Counted from the first letter of the stretch, positions 34,314-42,809 are shown. The stretch is 64,000 bases of DNA from Blautia wexlerae DSM 19850 (GCF_025148125.1 NZ_CP102267.1:35001-99000); one strand, 5' to 3'. Numbers and translations are program-made. Notes: a model not told the origin generated them from the sequence alone.

Positions 34314-35570
34314 ATGGAAAATTCGGGTAAAAAATATCAGATAGATACAGAAGAAAATAAAATGTTCTTAGGTGAATTGCAGAAAAATCTTTTAAATTTT
34401 GGAAAAGGATTTTTATCACCGGGAGGAAGTGCTTATTTCCTTGGGGATGATGGAACACCATGGAAAGACAGAAACAGAGAAACATGGATCACATGCCGTA
34501 TGGTCCATGTATATAGTATGGGAATCATGCTTGGGGATAAAGAAAGTCCGGCACTGGTCCATGGTGCTGTACATGGATTACTGGAAGAACTGAAAGATCG
34601 TGAAAATGGAGGATGGTATCCGGGAATTACACCGGATAATAAATTCCTGCCAGATAAACAGTGTTATGCTCATGCATTTGTTCTTCTGGCTGCTTCTTCT
34701 GCTTTGCTGGCAGGAGAAAAAGATGCAGAAACTCTGCTTAAAGATGCATTGGAATTATTTGATAAACGGTTCTGGGATGAGAAACAGGGACTTACTTATG
34801 ATACCTGGAATACAGAATTTACAGTTCTTGATGATTATCGCGGTCTTAACGCAAATATGCATACAGTAGAAGCGTTTCTGGCAGTAGCAGATGCAATAAA
34901 AGAAGAAAAGTACAGAATACGTGCAGGAAGAATTATAGATCATGTTATTGGATGGGCAAGCGCAAATGACTGGAGAATACCTGAACATTTTACAAAGGAA
35001 TGGAAAGCTGATCTTGATTGCAATAAAGAATGTCCTGCTGATCGTTTTAAACCTTATGGAGCAACACCGGGCCATGGAATTGAGTGGGCCAGATTGATCG
35101 TGCAGTGGGCATATTCTTCTTATAAAGATACCCCTGATTCTGCAGAAGTATATTTAAAAGCTGCAGAGAAACTCTACAACAGAGCAGTTGAAGATTCCTG
35201 GAATGTGGATGGAAATCCTGGAATTGTGTATACGACTGACTGGGATGGAAAACCTGTTGTTCATGACAGAATGCATTGGACATTGGCAGAGGCAATCAAT
35301 ACATCAGCAGTCTTATGGCATATAACTCATAAGCAGAAATATGCAAAAGATTATGAAGAGTTTATGAGATACCTGGATGATAAGGTATTGGATCATAAAA
35401 ATGGTTCCTGGTTTCATCAGTTAGATGAAAATAATAATGTGATAGGAACAGTATGGCCGGGAAAATCAGATGTATATCATGCTTTTCAGTCAACCTGGAT
35501 CCCATATGGAACACCATATATATCAATTGCTTCAGATGTAAAACAGTATATGGAAGTATGCCATCAATAA
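34314..35570 (+). CDS. AGE-family aldose-ketose isomerase, YihS-like
   Basis: 418 aa (alpha/alpha)6-barrel enzyme of the N-acylglucosamine 2-epimerase superfamily. Many stretches recall E. coli YihS: ETWITCRMVHVYSMG, GGWYPGI, YRGLNANMHTVEAFLAVADA, ATPGHGIEWARLIVQW, GIVYTTDWDGKPVVHDRMHW and GSWFHQLDENNNV. YihS interconverts sulfoquinovose and 6-deoxy-6-sulfofructose, and also mannose/fructose. Which sugar is used here is unknown, because no sulfoquinovosidase or sulfofructose genes are adjacent. The start at 34314 has AAGGTAAGA upstream; a TTG at 34290 is the alternative. It lies just outside the right repeat of the tRNA-Gln island and ends at a strong terminator. Confidence 0.85.
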   Translation: MENSGKKYQIDTEENKMFLGELQKNLLNFGKGFLSPGGSAYFLGDDGTPWKDRNRETWITCRMVHVYSMGIMLGDKESPALVHGAVHGLLEELKDRENGGWYPGITPDNKFLPDKQCYAHAFVLLAASSALLAGEKDAETLLKDALELFDKRFWDEKQGLTYDTWNTEFTVLDDYRGLNANMHTVEAFLAVADAIKEEKYRIRAGRIIDHVIGWASANDWRIPEHFTKEWKADLDCNKECPADRFKPYGATPGHGIEWARLIVQWAYSSYKDTPDSAEVYLKAAEKLYNRAVEDSWNVDGNPGIVYTTDWDGKPVVHDRMHWTLAEAINTSAVLWHITHKQKYAKDYEEFMRYLDDKVLDHKNGSWFHQLDENNNVIGTVWPGKSDVYHAFQSTWIPYGTPYISIASDVKQYMEVCHQ

Positions 35571-35607
35571 AGTAAGTGTTTATTTGTACCCGGCGTACAA
35601 GATTTCT

Positions 35608-35657
35608 GTAAAATGCAGCCAGAACCTGACGGAACAAGGTTCTGGCTGCATTTTACT
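35608..35657. terminator. bidirectional terminator between convergent genes
   Basis: AAAATGCAGCCAGAACCT / AGGTTCTGGCTGCATTTT. The A/T-flanked stem works on both strands, serving the isomerase gene (+) and the symporter remnant (-). Confidence 0.92.
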
Positions 35658-35687
35658 TCAGGATGATAAAAAGAATGATGTGGGTAA

Positions 35688-36113
35688 CTATTTTTTAATC
35701 TCCGGCTGGAATTCTTTTACATCTTTGGCAATCTCGCCGCTTAACAGGAGCATGCAGATCAGGTTCGGGATAGCCATCAGTGCGTTGGCGATATCGGAGA
35801 AGTTCCATACCAGAGCTCCGGGACCACCGGAAACCATGGCTGTGGCAACACCGACGATATTTCCGGTACCGATGGTGGCTGCCAGTGCGGTTGTCAGTGC
35901 GGAAAAAGGTGATACATCTCCCTGTCCGCGGCTCTTGGTGCGGGCTTCCTTGCTGAGTGTGCTTTTCAGTGCATAGCCAAGGTTACGCCATGTAAGAAAT
36001 CTGGTGCGCACAGTCAGGAAGATACCGGTTCCGACCAACAGGATCAGCATCACCGGTCCCCAGACAAAGTCATCAATTCTGGTAACAATTTCTTTATAAA
36101 ATACTTCGAAGAT
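35688..36113 (-). pseudogene. sodium:alanine symporter (AGCS), internally deleted and start-less
   Basis: The frame begins directly after the PRTase stop codon, with IFEVFYKEIVTRIDDFVWGP. It continues as a normal AGCS N-terminus (MLILLVGTGIFLTVRTRFL, ALAATIGTGNIVGVATAM, SGGPGALVW) and then jumps to the family's C-terminal end (NFSDIANALMAIPNLICMLLLSG, AKDVKEF). Intact symporters have about 450-480 residues; here about 141 codons remain. The central about 330 residues, with most membrane spans, are missing. No ATG is left at the proper start; the first in-frame candidates are GTG at 36056 and ATG at 36053. The junction falls at Val-Trp, present near both breakpoints in the family, which suggests a deletion through short repeats. 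Non-functional. Confidence 0.82.
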
Positions 36114-36758
36114 TTACAGAGCTGAATATCCGTAGCTGCTGACAATGGCATCGATTTTCTGCTGCCTCTGACACATTGGACATTTTGTAGATGAATAGGA
36201 ATGATAGTCCGGTATATCTTTGGCGTTAAAAATAGAATATACAGGGAGAGAAGCCACGCTGTCTACGCTGCTGAATATGGCTGCGATACCTCTGATAGTG
36301 CCTCCGTAATACAGAATGCTCTCGATTGCTTTGGACAAAGTAGAGCCTGTGGTAATCGAACCATTGAGGATCAGTACATTTTTGCCCTTGATCATTGGCT
36401 GAAAATTATCACGGAAGATAATCTGTCCGGAATTGCTGGATTCAGGAGTAATCACGTAGATCGTCTGATGAGCATTCAGGGAAAAAATGCCGGCTTTGGT
36501 AAGTTCTTCAGAAAGATATGCGCCAATTACTTCCAGTCCGTCCATACAGATAATGGTATCAACAGGAGTAGATACTTCATAATTAGCAGCCAGTTCGTGA
36601 GCAATATTCTGTGCTTCGGCAGTTCTGGATTTCATAGTTGTAAGATCCAGATAGTGAGTGATATGTGACTGAGATGTGACGAAATGTCCGGGAATTACCT
36701 TCAGCTGAATGCGGCTGTCACCACGGGCGTAGATTTTTGTCATGTTTTCCAGATTCAT
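36114..36758 (-). CDS. phosphoribosyltransferase-domain protein (orotate PRTase-like)
   Basis: 214 aa. The type I PRTase fold is indicated by TPVDTIICMDGLEVIGAYLSEEL and by the PRPP loop region VLILNGSITTGSTLSKAIESILYYGG. Here the usual acidic pair (DD or DE) before the loop is replaced by NG. A C-terminal CPMCQRQQKID hints at a metal or structural knuckle. It resembles OPRT relatives used as regulators or in salvage; its substrate is not clear, so no pyrE name is given. GAGGGAGG precedes the ATG. An intrinsic-terminator-like hairpin sits in its leader (36778-36833), suggesting attenuation. A symporter remnant follows. Confidence 0.72.
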   Translation of the reverse strand: MNLENMTKIYARGDSRIQLKVIPGHFVTSQSHITHYLDLTTMKSRTAEAQNIAHELAANYEVSTPVDTIICMDGLEVIGAYLSEELTKAGIFSLNAHQTIYVITPESSNSGQIIFRDNFQPMIKGKNVLILNGSITTGSTLSKAIESILYYGGTIRGIAAIFSSVDSVASLPVYSIFNAKDIPDYHSYSSTKCPMCQRQQKIDAIVSSYGYSAL

Positions 36759-36777
36759 AAGAATACCTCCCTCGTTG

Positions 36778-36833
36778 AAAAAAAACGTGTAACTGTTCAG
36801 TAGCTTTGCGGTTAGCAGACCATTGAACAGTTA
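36778..36833 (-). promoter_or_regulatory. leader terminator/attenuator of the PRTase gene; palindromic repeat copy 2
   Basis: On the minus strand, TAACTGTTCA and TGAACAGTTA form a perfect 10-bp stem and eight T follow after CACG, directly before the GAGGGAGG ribosome binding site. It is related to the 47-nt repeat at 32177-32223. Confidence 0.72.
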
Positions 36834-36851
36834 TAAATCAGTACACTAATC

Positions 36852-36881
36852 TTATAAAACATTGTAGCATTGTTTTGCCAA
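36852..36881 (-). promoter_or_regulatory. candidate promoter of the PRTase gene
   Basis: Minus strand TTGGCA (36881-36876), 18-nt spacer, TTATAA (36857-36852). It places the start near 36845, so the leader would include the whole terminator-like hairpin. Confidence 0.6.
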
Positions 36882-37413
36882 AAAATAAATAATATTGTAC
36901 AAAATCAATAAAAAATTATGCGATATGTATGAAGATTGTTAATAAAATACCAAAAAACATATAACGATGATCCCCTGGTGCGTTGATGGAAGTATTATTT
37001 ACGAGGGTTGCTATAGATTGGTTGTGAGTTATGGAGAATGGAATAAACAGTGATGGGTGTGGAAATGGGAAACAGAAGAGAATATTCTATAGAAGTAATA
37101 TATGTGAAATGATATAATGATTTTCAGTCTATTATTGACTGTCAGAAAAAGAGAAAAGATGAGATAAAAAATGTATACAGCAGAACGAATAGAAGAATTG
37201 GATGAAAATAGGAGCCTGATAAAAGTGACAGATTAACAGCCTGATATTTTGACTGCGAAAAGTGAATAATCATAAGAAAATCTTAAGAATTTGTCCCTTT
37301 CATATTAAGAAGCTTCGATTATTCTAATATCAGAAATACAAAATAAGAAGCCGGGGTGTCTGTACATGAGAGATTTCAGACAGGCATTTCGGATGATGAG
37401 GGAGGTGTATAAA
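36882..37413. other. intergenic region before the two-component system
   Basis: No convincing gene. A 21-codon reading frame at 37171 (MYTAERIEELDENRSLIKVTD) has no good SD and looks like debris. The stretch is AT-rich, and the promoter of the response regulator is presumably near 37290-37340 but no consensus boxes stand out. Confidence 0.55.
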
Positions 37414-38109
37414 GTGGCGAATATTCTGGTCTGCGATGATGATAAAGACATTGTAGAGGCAATCAGTATTTATCTGGAGCAGGAAGGGTATGTGATTTTT
37501 AAAGCATATGATGGTTTGGAAGCAATCAATATACTGCGCAGTCAGCCGGTGGATCTGCTGATCATAGATATTATGATGCCGAAGCTGGATGGCATCCGGG
37601 CTACTTTGAAGATAAGGGAAGAGAATCCTCTTCCGATCATTATTCTTTCTGCAAAATCAGAAGATGCAGATAAGATCCTTGGATTAAATGTAGGAGCAGA
37701 TGATTATGTGACAAAACCTTTTAATCCGCTGGAACTGGTGGCAAGGGTGAAATCACAGCTTCGCAGATATACAAGGCTGGGAGCAGCAATACCTGTGGAG
37801 AATGCTCATATCTACGAGACAGGAGGTCTGAGTATAAATGATGACCTGAAGGAAGTCAGGGTGGACGGTGATGTGGTGAAGCTGACACCCATTGAGTACA
37901 ATATCCTGCTTCTGCTGATGAAGAATCAGGGAAGGGTATTTTCCATTAATCAGATTTACGAAAACATCTGGAATGAGGAAGCGGTTGCTGCAGATAATAC
38001 GGTGGCAGTGCATATCCGGCATATCAGAGAAAAAATTGAAATTAATCCAAGGGAGCCAAGATACCTGAAGGTTGTGTGGGGACTTGGGTATAAAATTGAA
38101 AAAATTTAA
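37414..38109 (+). CDS. OmpR/PhoB-type response regulator
   Basis: 231 aa. The receiver domain (1-115) has the acidic pocket CDDD at 7-10, phospho-acceptor Asp52 (LLIIDIMMPKLDG) and Lys in VTKPFNPLELVARV. The winged-helix domain (about 130-231) has KLTPIEYNILLLLMKNQGRVF and DNTVAVHIRHIREKIE. A VanR-like regulator that is phosphorylated by the kinase encoded downstream. The start is a GTG because GGGAGGTG lies 7-14 nt upstream and the protein then begins VANILVCDDD. An ATG 48 bases upstream would add an atypical N-terminus. Confidence 0.92.
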   Translation: MANILVCDDDKDIVEAISIYLEQEGYVIFKAYDGLEAINILRSQPVDLLIIDIMMPKLDGIRATLKIREENPLPIIILSAKSEDADKILGLNVGADDYVTKPFNPLELVARVKSQLRRYTRLGAAIPVENAHIYETGGLSINDDLKEVRVDGDVVKLTPIEYNILLLLMKNQGRVFSINQIYENIWNEEAVAADNTVAVHIRHIREKIEINPREPRYLKVVWGLGYKIEKI

Positions 38110-38126
38110 CCGAATCAAGTAGCGAA

Positions 38127-38148
38127 GCGGATGATTTTATCCGCTTGA
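38127..38148 (+). other. stem-loop between regulator and kinase genes
   Basis: AAGCGGAT / ATCCGCTT hairpin with a GATTTT loop. It is flanked by an imperfect direct repeat AATCAAGTAGCGAAGCG / AATCAAGTAACGGAGCG (38114 and 38153). It has no T-run, so is more likely an mRNA processing or stability element than a terminator. Confidence 0.55.
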
Positions 38149-38193
38149 CCTAAATCAAGTAACGGAGCGAATGCAAAGGAAAGGGACAAAATT

Positions 38194-40875
38194 ATGAAGG
38201 GAAAAGGATACAGGAGCAATGTTGCCAAGGCGGTCTGGATCGTGATCGTACATCTGGCGGCTGTGGCAGCTGTGATATGTGCAGCATTTTTTGTAATGAT
38301 TTATCAGACGGGAATCCGTCTGGATGACAGAGGGAAAAGTTACATTCAGTCAGAGGGATTCAGGGAGCGTCTGAATTCCAGAGGTACGGATATTCTGGAA
38401 AGTCTGTCAGCAAAAGAGGATATAAATTACCTTACAAACGCAGGTTCATCGGCAGTGATCGATCTGGCAGAATTTAAGGAAAAGGAAATCAACCGTGATT
38501 CGTTGAGTGAGCTTTCTTTTAAGAATACATCTGGCGTGGCATATTCTGTAAAAGATCTGCTGGAGTGGGCGCAGGACTGGACCGGAGTTGGAGAGGGATA
38601 TGATGATGTAAGCCTTGACGATGCAGGGCAGTTTATCCAGTGTAAGGCCTCGGATGGCAGCAGTTATTATTTTTCCTTAAGTGATTTTAAGAAACTGGTG
38701 ACAGATGGAACATTAAAGGTTGATTACGATCAGGATATCATGGAAGAGTATGATGATTCCTATGAGACAAAATTTGCAGAAAAAACAGAAAATCAGAAAA
38801 TAGATGCTGCCATTGAACTGGGCTACTGGAGCGATTCGGATAGCCGAAGTCTGGGAAGTATTACAGATAAAGAACATAATACAGAATATCCGGAGTTTTA
38901 TTTCTGTGAGATAGAGGAATTTACAGAGAAATTCAAGCCTCAGGGTGCGGAAAGTCTTCCGGATGCAGTCAATTCCAGTACGGAATGGAATGGAAAACTT
39001 GAGGATGCCTATAATGAGCTGGCCAAGGTCCTGGACTGTATCAGAGCTGTTCAGGATGATATAAATGTCAGTGACTGTGCCATATCACTTACGTCTGTAT
39101 ACCATACGTCCGGAGACTATGAGGAAGGGAGTACCAATCTCACATATCTTTTCGCAGATAAAGAGAAAAAGACAATCTATACAAACAGAAAAGCATACAG
39201 CAGCTATTCACAGCTGGAGCAGAACCTTGAGACAATATTTAAAGAAAAAGCATATGCAGTTGTTTACCCGGAATTAAGTAAGTGTGTGACAAATATTCCG
39301 GATGCAGATCTGCAGGTGTGGAATCATACCATTGATCAGAGCTTTGACACAAAGGATTTTGTGTTTGCAGTTTCGGTTGATACGAAATTTTCTGTGGCAG
39401 ATTCCATGGCTGATGAGGCAGAGAACTATGAGAAATATTCAAAGCTTATGTTTCCGATGCTGGCAGGAGCGGTCTTCGGAAGTGTGCTCTGGCTGATCGG
39501 TATGGTGTGGCTGACTGTGACTGCAGGAAGGAAACCGAAGGATGAAGAAATCCATCTGAACGGATTTGACAGATGGTATACAGAAATTGCGGCAGGAACA
39601 GTAATCGGTATATGGCTGGCAGGAACGATCATATCGGGAACTTTGATCGCCAACTCATCATTGGGTTACAGTCATGCGGTGGTGACAGTGATTGTTACCT
39701 GTCTCATATGTGGAACTTATACAATGGCATGGTTTCTGCTCGGGTATCTCAGTCTGATAAGAAGAATAAAAGCAGGTACCTTATGGAAAAACAGTCTGAT
39801 TAGAAAAGTTCTGAAATGGATTGGAAAATGCAGTGGGAAGCTTGTCGATTTTGCCAGAGCTTTTTCCAGAAATACAGCAGAAAAAATAAAAGTTCTGCTT
39901 GTGGGAGGAGCATTTTTATTCTTGCAGTTCCTGATTATTGGTTGCGGATTCACAGGTGCAGGAGTATTCCTGATAATATTACTGATCGTAGATGCGGCTG
40001 CTGTGATTTTTATCATCAGAAAAGCGGATGGGCTGGATCTTATTATGGATGGTCTGAAGAAAATAAGCGATGGAGAACTGCAATATAAGATCAAAACAGA
40101 TACACTTACAGGAAAACAGAAGGTGATGGCAGAATATATTAACAATATTGGCAGTGGTCTGGATGCTGCTGTGGAGAACAGCCTGAAAAAGGAAAGAATG
40201 CAGACAGAGCTGATCACAAATGTTTCCCATGACCTGAAAACGCCTCTGACTTCCATTATTAATTATGTAGATCTGATGAAACGGGAAAATCCGACAGATC
40301 CGAAAATACAGGAATACTTACGCATCCTGGATGAGAAATCCCAGAGACTGAAGGTGCTCACAGAGGATGTGGTAGAGGCATCCAAGGCAAGCACCGGAAA
40401 CATCAAGCTGGAGATGAATGATATTGATTTTGTGGAAATGGTGCAGCAGGTGATCGGAGAATTTGAAGAGAAATTCCAGGAGAAGAATCTGACTATGATG
40501 GTACATTTCACAGACGAACCGTCCATTATCTACGCAGACGGCCAGAGAATGTGGCGTGTTCTGGAAAATGTATTCGGTAATGTTGTGAAGTACGCAATGG
40601 AAGGTACCAGAGTTTATGCAGAAATCAGCAACAGAAATAAAAAAGTAACTTTTTCTCTGAAAAATATTTCAGCACAGCCCTTGAATATCTCTGCGGATGA
40701 ACTGACAGAACGGTTTATCAGAGGAGATGTGGCGAGAAATACAGAAGGAAGCGGATTGGGATTATCTATCGCAAAGAGCCTGACAGAGCTGCAGGGCGGT
40801 GAGTTTAAGCTGTATCTGGATGGGGATCTGTTTAAGGTAATGATCACATTTGTAGCAAAGAATTACAGTAAATAA
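38194..40875 (+). CDS. membrane sensor histidine kinase with large extracellular domain
   Basis: 893 aa. One membrane segment at about 15-40 is followed by a long extracytoplasmic region (about 40-420) of unknown fold. A cluster of membrane segments lies between about 420 and 615 (FPMLAGAVFGSVLWLIGMVWL, GTVIGIWLAGTIISGTLI, VVTVIVTCLICGTYTMAWFL, VGGAFLFLQFLIIGCGFTG). The kinase core has His679 in NVSHDLKTPLTSIINYVDLM, an N-box RVLENVFGNVVKYA and a G-box GSGLGLSIAKSL. It pairs with the response regulator 84 bp upstream. The size and multiple spans are typical of Lachnospiraceae kinases whose signal is unknown. SD AAAGGAAAGGG. Confidence 0.9.
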   Translation: MKGKGYRSNVAKAVWIVIVHLAAVAAVICAAFFVMIYQTGIRLDDRGKSYIQSEGFRERLNSRGTDILESLSAKEDINYLTNAGSSAVIDLAEFKEKEINRDSLSELSFKNTSGVAYSVKDLLEWAQDWTGVGEGYDDVSLDDAGQFIQCKASDGSSYYFSLSDFKKLVTDGTLKVDYDQDIMEEYDDSYETKFAEKTENQKIDAAIELGYWSDSDSRSLGSITDKEHNTEYPEFYFCEIEEFTEKFKPQGAESLPDAVNSSTEWNGKLEDAYNELAKVLDCIRAVQDDINVSDCAISLTSVYHTSGDYEEGSTNLTYLFADKEKKTIYTNRKAYSSYSQLEQNLETIFKEKAYAVVYPELSKCVTNIPDADLQVWNHTIDQSFDTKDFVFAVSVDTKFSVADSMADEAENYEKYSKLMFPMLAGAVFGSVLWLIGMVWLTVTAGRKPKDEEIHLNGFDRWYTEIAAGTVIGIWLAGTIISGTLIANSSLGYSHAVVTVIVTCLICGTYTMAWFLLGYLSLIRRIKAGTLWKNSLIRKVLKWIGKCSGKLVDFARAFSRNTAEKIKVLLVGGAFLFLQFLIIGCGFTGAGVFLIILLIVDAAAVIFIIRKADGLDLIMDGLKKISDGELQYKIKTDTLTGKQKVMAEYINNIGSGLDAAVENSLKKERMQTELITNVSHDLKTPLTSIINYVDLMKRENPTDPKIQEYLRILDEKSQRLKVLTEDVVEASKASTGNIKLEMNDIDFVEMVQQVIGEFEEKFQEKNLTMMVHFTDEPSIIYADGQRMWRVLENVFGNVVKYAMEGTRVYAEISNRNKKVTFSLKNISAQPLNISADELTERFIRGDVARNTEGSGLGLSIAKSLTELQGGEFKLYLDGDLFKVMITFVAKNYSK

Positions 40876-40892
40876 TATAACGTATAACAAAG

Positions 40893-40940
40893 ATAAGGCA
40901 TAGGCCAGTTTATAAAAACTGTTTTATGCCTTATACTTTT
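40893..40940 (+). terminator. terminator of the two-component operon
   Basis: ATAAGGCATA pairs with TTATGCCTTAT around an inner AGTTT/AAACT stem, followed by ACTTTT. Confidence 0.82.
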
Positions 40941-41010
40941 GGCTTGTTATAATAATAGAAAAGAAGTATATTAAAAAATCATAGCGACATAAGAAAAGGG
41001 GATATAAAAA

Positions 41011-41721
41011 ATGAATTATAGTTTTAACAGCAGAGTCAGATACAGTGAGACAGGTGAGAACGGCAAACTGACATTACCGGGTGTTTTGAATTATTTTCAG
41101 GATTGCTGTACATTTCATGCGGAGTCGGTCGGGCTTGGAGGAGACGTGCTGAAGGCAAGAGACAGAGCGTGGGTTCTTTCTTCCTGGCAGGTAATTGTGG
41201 ATGAATATCCTGCTATGGGAACGGAAATCAGGATCACGACAGCACCTTATGATTTCAAAGGATTCATGGGTATGCGTAATTTCACCATAGAAACAATGGA
41301 TGGGAAGAAGCTTGCCTGGGCGAACTCCAACTGGACACATCTGGCCATCAGTACAGGGATTCCGGTGAGATTGACACCTGCAGATACAGACAATTACATA
41401 CTCGGCGAAAAGCTGGAAATGGATTATGCACCGAGGAAAATCAAACTTCCGGATGACATGACTTCACAGGAATCATTCACAGTGCAGAAGCATCATCTTG
41501 ACACTAATCATCATGTAAACAACTGTCAGTATATCTGTATGGCAGAAGATTTCCTGCCGGAAGATTTCAAAGTATACCAGATGCGTGCAGAGTATAAGAT
41601 GCAGGCAAAACTTGGAGATATAATCTGCCCGAAAGCAAAAGCAGAAACAGGAAAGGTGATTGTATCGCTTGATGATACAGACGGAAAAGCATACGCAATT
41701 ATAGAATTTCAGCAAAAATAA
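41011..41721 (+). CDS. acyl-ACP thioesterase
   Basis: 236 aa double hot-dog fold protein of the FatA/FatB-like bacterial family. It begins YSFNSRVRYSETGENGKLTLPGVLNYFQDCCTFHAE, and LDTNHHVNNCQYICMAEDFL supplies the conserved Asp/Asn/His cluster of the active site. It releases free fatty acids from acyl-ACP and so limits chain length or supplies fatty acids. The length is as in bacterial members (230-250). AAAAGGGGA precedes the ATG. It is a single gene. Confidence 0.9.
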   Translation: MNYSFNSRVRYSETGENGKLTLPGVLNYFQDCCTFHAESVGLGGDVLKARDRAWVLSSWQVIVDEYPAMGTEIRITTAPYDFKGFMGMRNFTIETMDGKKLAWANSNWTHLAISTGIPVRLTPADTDNYILGEKLEMDYAPRKIKLPDDMTSQESFTVQKHHLDTNHHVNNCQYICMAEDFLPEDFKVYQMRAEYKMQAKLGDIICPKAKAETGKVIVSLDDTDGKAYAIIEFQQK

Positions 41722-41820
41722 CGGTAAAAATCTTGTGAATAGGATGAATAGCAGGACAGAATTGACAAAGATATTTCGGAATTGATGTGTGGTTTTGTGA
41801 GAGATTTTTTGAATAAATTA

Positions 41821-41873
41821 TTTACAAACAACAAGAAACAATATATAATACATTCATAAACAACAAGAAACAA
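41821..41873 (+). promoter_or_regulatory. promoter and paired operators of the rhamnulose-1-P aldolase gene
   Basis: TTTACA (41821-41826), 17-nt spacer, TATAAT (41844-41849). Two identical 16-mers AAACAACAAGAAACAA lie at 41826-41841 (between the boxes) and 41858-41873 (at the start site), 32 bp apart, i.e. three helical turns. This suggests a repressor bound to one face of the DNA; DeoR-type regulators of rhamnose/fucose genes would fit, but none is encoded here. Confidence 0.75.
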
Positions 41874-41928
41874 CATATTGCTAAAAACAAACAACACAAA
41901 ACCACAAAAAGCGGAGGGTATATATATT

Positions 41929-42759
41929 ATGAAAATTCTGGAATCTAAATTTGTACAGGGATTTATCAAAATGGCAAATGACGGTTATCTTCAGGGATGG
42001 CATGAGAGAAACGGCGGAAACTTAAGCTATCGTCTGAAACCGGAGGAAGTAGAGATGATTCGTCCCCGTCTGAATGCACCTGGAGAATGGATACCGATCG
42101 GGGTAGAGGTTCCGGGATTAGCAGGAGAGTTTTTCCTTGTAACGGGAAGCGGTAAATATTTCAGAAATATTATCGTGGATCCGGAAGTATGTCTTGCGAT
42201 CATTGAATTGGATGAGACAGGAATGAATTACAGAATCCGCTGGGGCCTGGTTGAGGGCGGCAGACCTACCAGTGAGCTTCCGACTCATCTGATGAATCAT
42301 GAAGTGAAGAAGAAACTGACAAACGGAAAACATCGTGTTATTTATCATGCACATACGACAAATACAATTGCTCTGACATTTGTTCTGCCACTGGATGATA
42401 AGATCTTTACAAGAGAGTTATGGGAATCTGCTACAGAGTGTCCGGTTGTATTCCCGGACGGCGTAGGTGTTGTCGGCTGGATGGTACCGGGTGGAAGAGA
42501 AATTGCCATAAGAACAGCAGAATTAATGAAGAAATATGATGTTGTTATCTGGGCACATCATGGAATGTTCTGCTCAGGTGAAGATTTTGACCTGACATTT
42601 GGTCTGCTCCATACGGTAGAAAAATCTGCAGAGATCCTGGTGAAGATTCTTTCTATGACTCCAAATAAACTTCAGACTATTACACCGGACAATTTCCGTT
42701 CACTTGCAAAAGATTTCAAAGTAAGCCTGCCGGAAGAATTTCTGTATGAGAAACAGTAA
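41929..42759 (+). CDS. rhaD: rhamnulose-1-phosphate aldolase
   Basis: 276 aa class II aldolase, with the length of RhaD (274-275). Signatures: GYLQGWHERNGGNLSYRL, FFLVTGSGKYFRNI, GGRPTSELPTHL, the zinc-binding IYHAHTTN and WAHHGMFCSGEDFD. It splits L-rhamnulose-1-phosphate into dihydroxyacetone phosphate and L-lactaldehyde. The start at 41929 follows GCGGAGGG; an in-frame ATG at 41878 lies upstream of the SD and inside the operator region. The isomerase and kinase of the pathway are not in the window. An araD gene follows but has its own promoter. Confidence 0.92.
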   Translation: MKILESKFVQGFIKMANDGYLQGWHERNGGNLSYRLKPEEVEMIRPRLNAPGEWIPIGVEVPGLAGEFFLVTGSGKYFRNIIVDPEVCLAIIELDETGMNYRIRWGLVEGGRPTSELPTHLMNHEVKKKLTNGKHRVIYHAHTTNTIALTFVLPLDDKIFTRELWESATECPVVFPDGVGVVGWMVPGGREIAIRTAELMKKYDVVIWAHHGMFCSGEDFDLTFGLLHTVEKSAEILVKILSMTPNKLQTITPDNFRSLAKDFKVSLPEEFLYEKQ

Positions 42760-42773
42760 CAAAATAATCAACA

Positions 42774-42809
42774 TACAAGTTGGTACATGTACCGTACAAG
42801 TGCTATAAT
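42774..42809 (+). promoter_or_regulatory. promoter and operator of the ribulose-phosphate epimerase gene
   Basis: TTGGTA (42780-42785), 18-nt spacer, TATAAT (42804-42809). The palindrome GGTACATGTACC (42782-42793), flanked by a direct ACAAGT repeat (42775 and 42796), covers the -35 and spacer. The GTAC-rich centre recalls AraR (GntR-type) operators. Confidence 0.7.
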
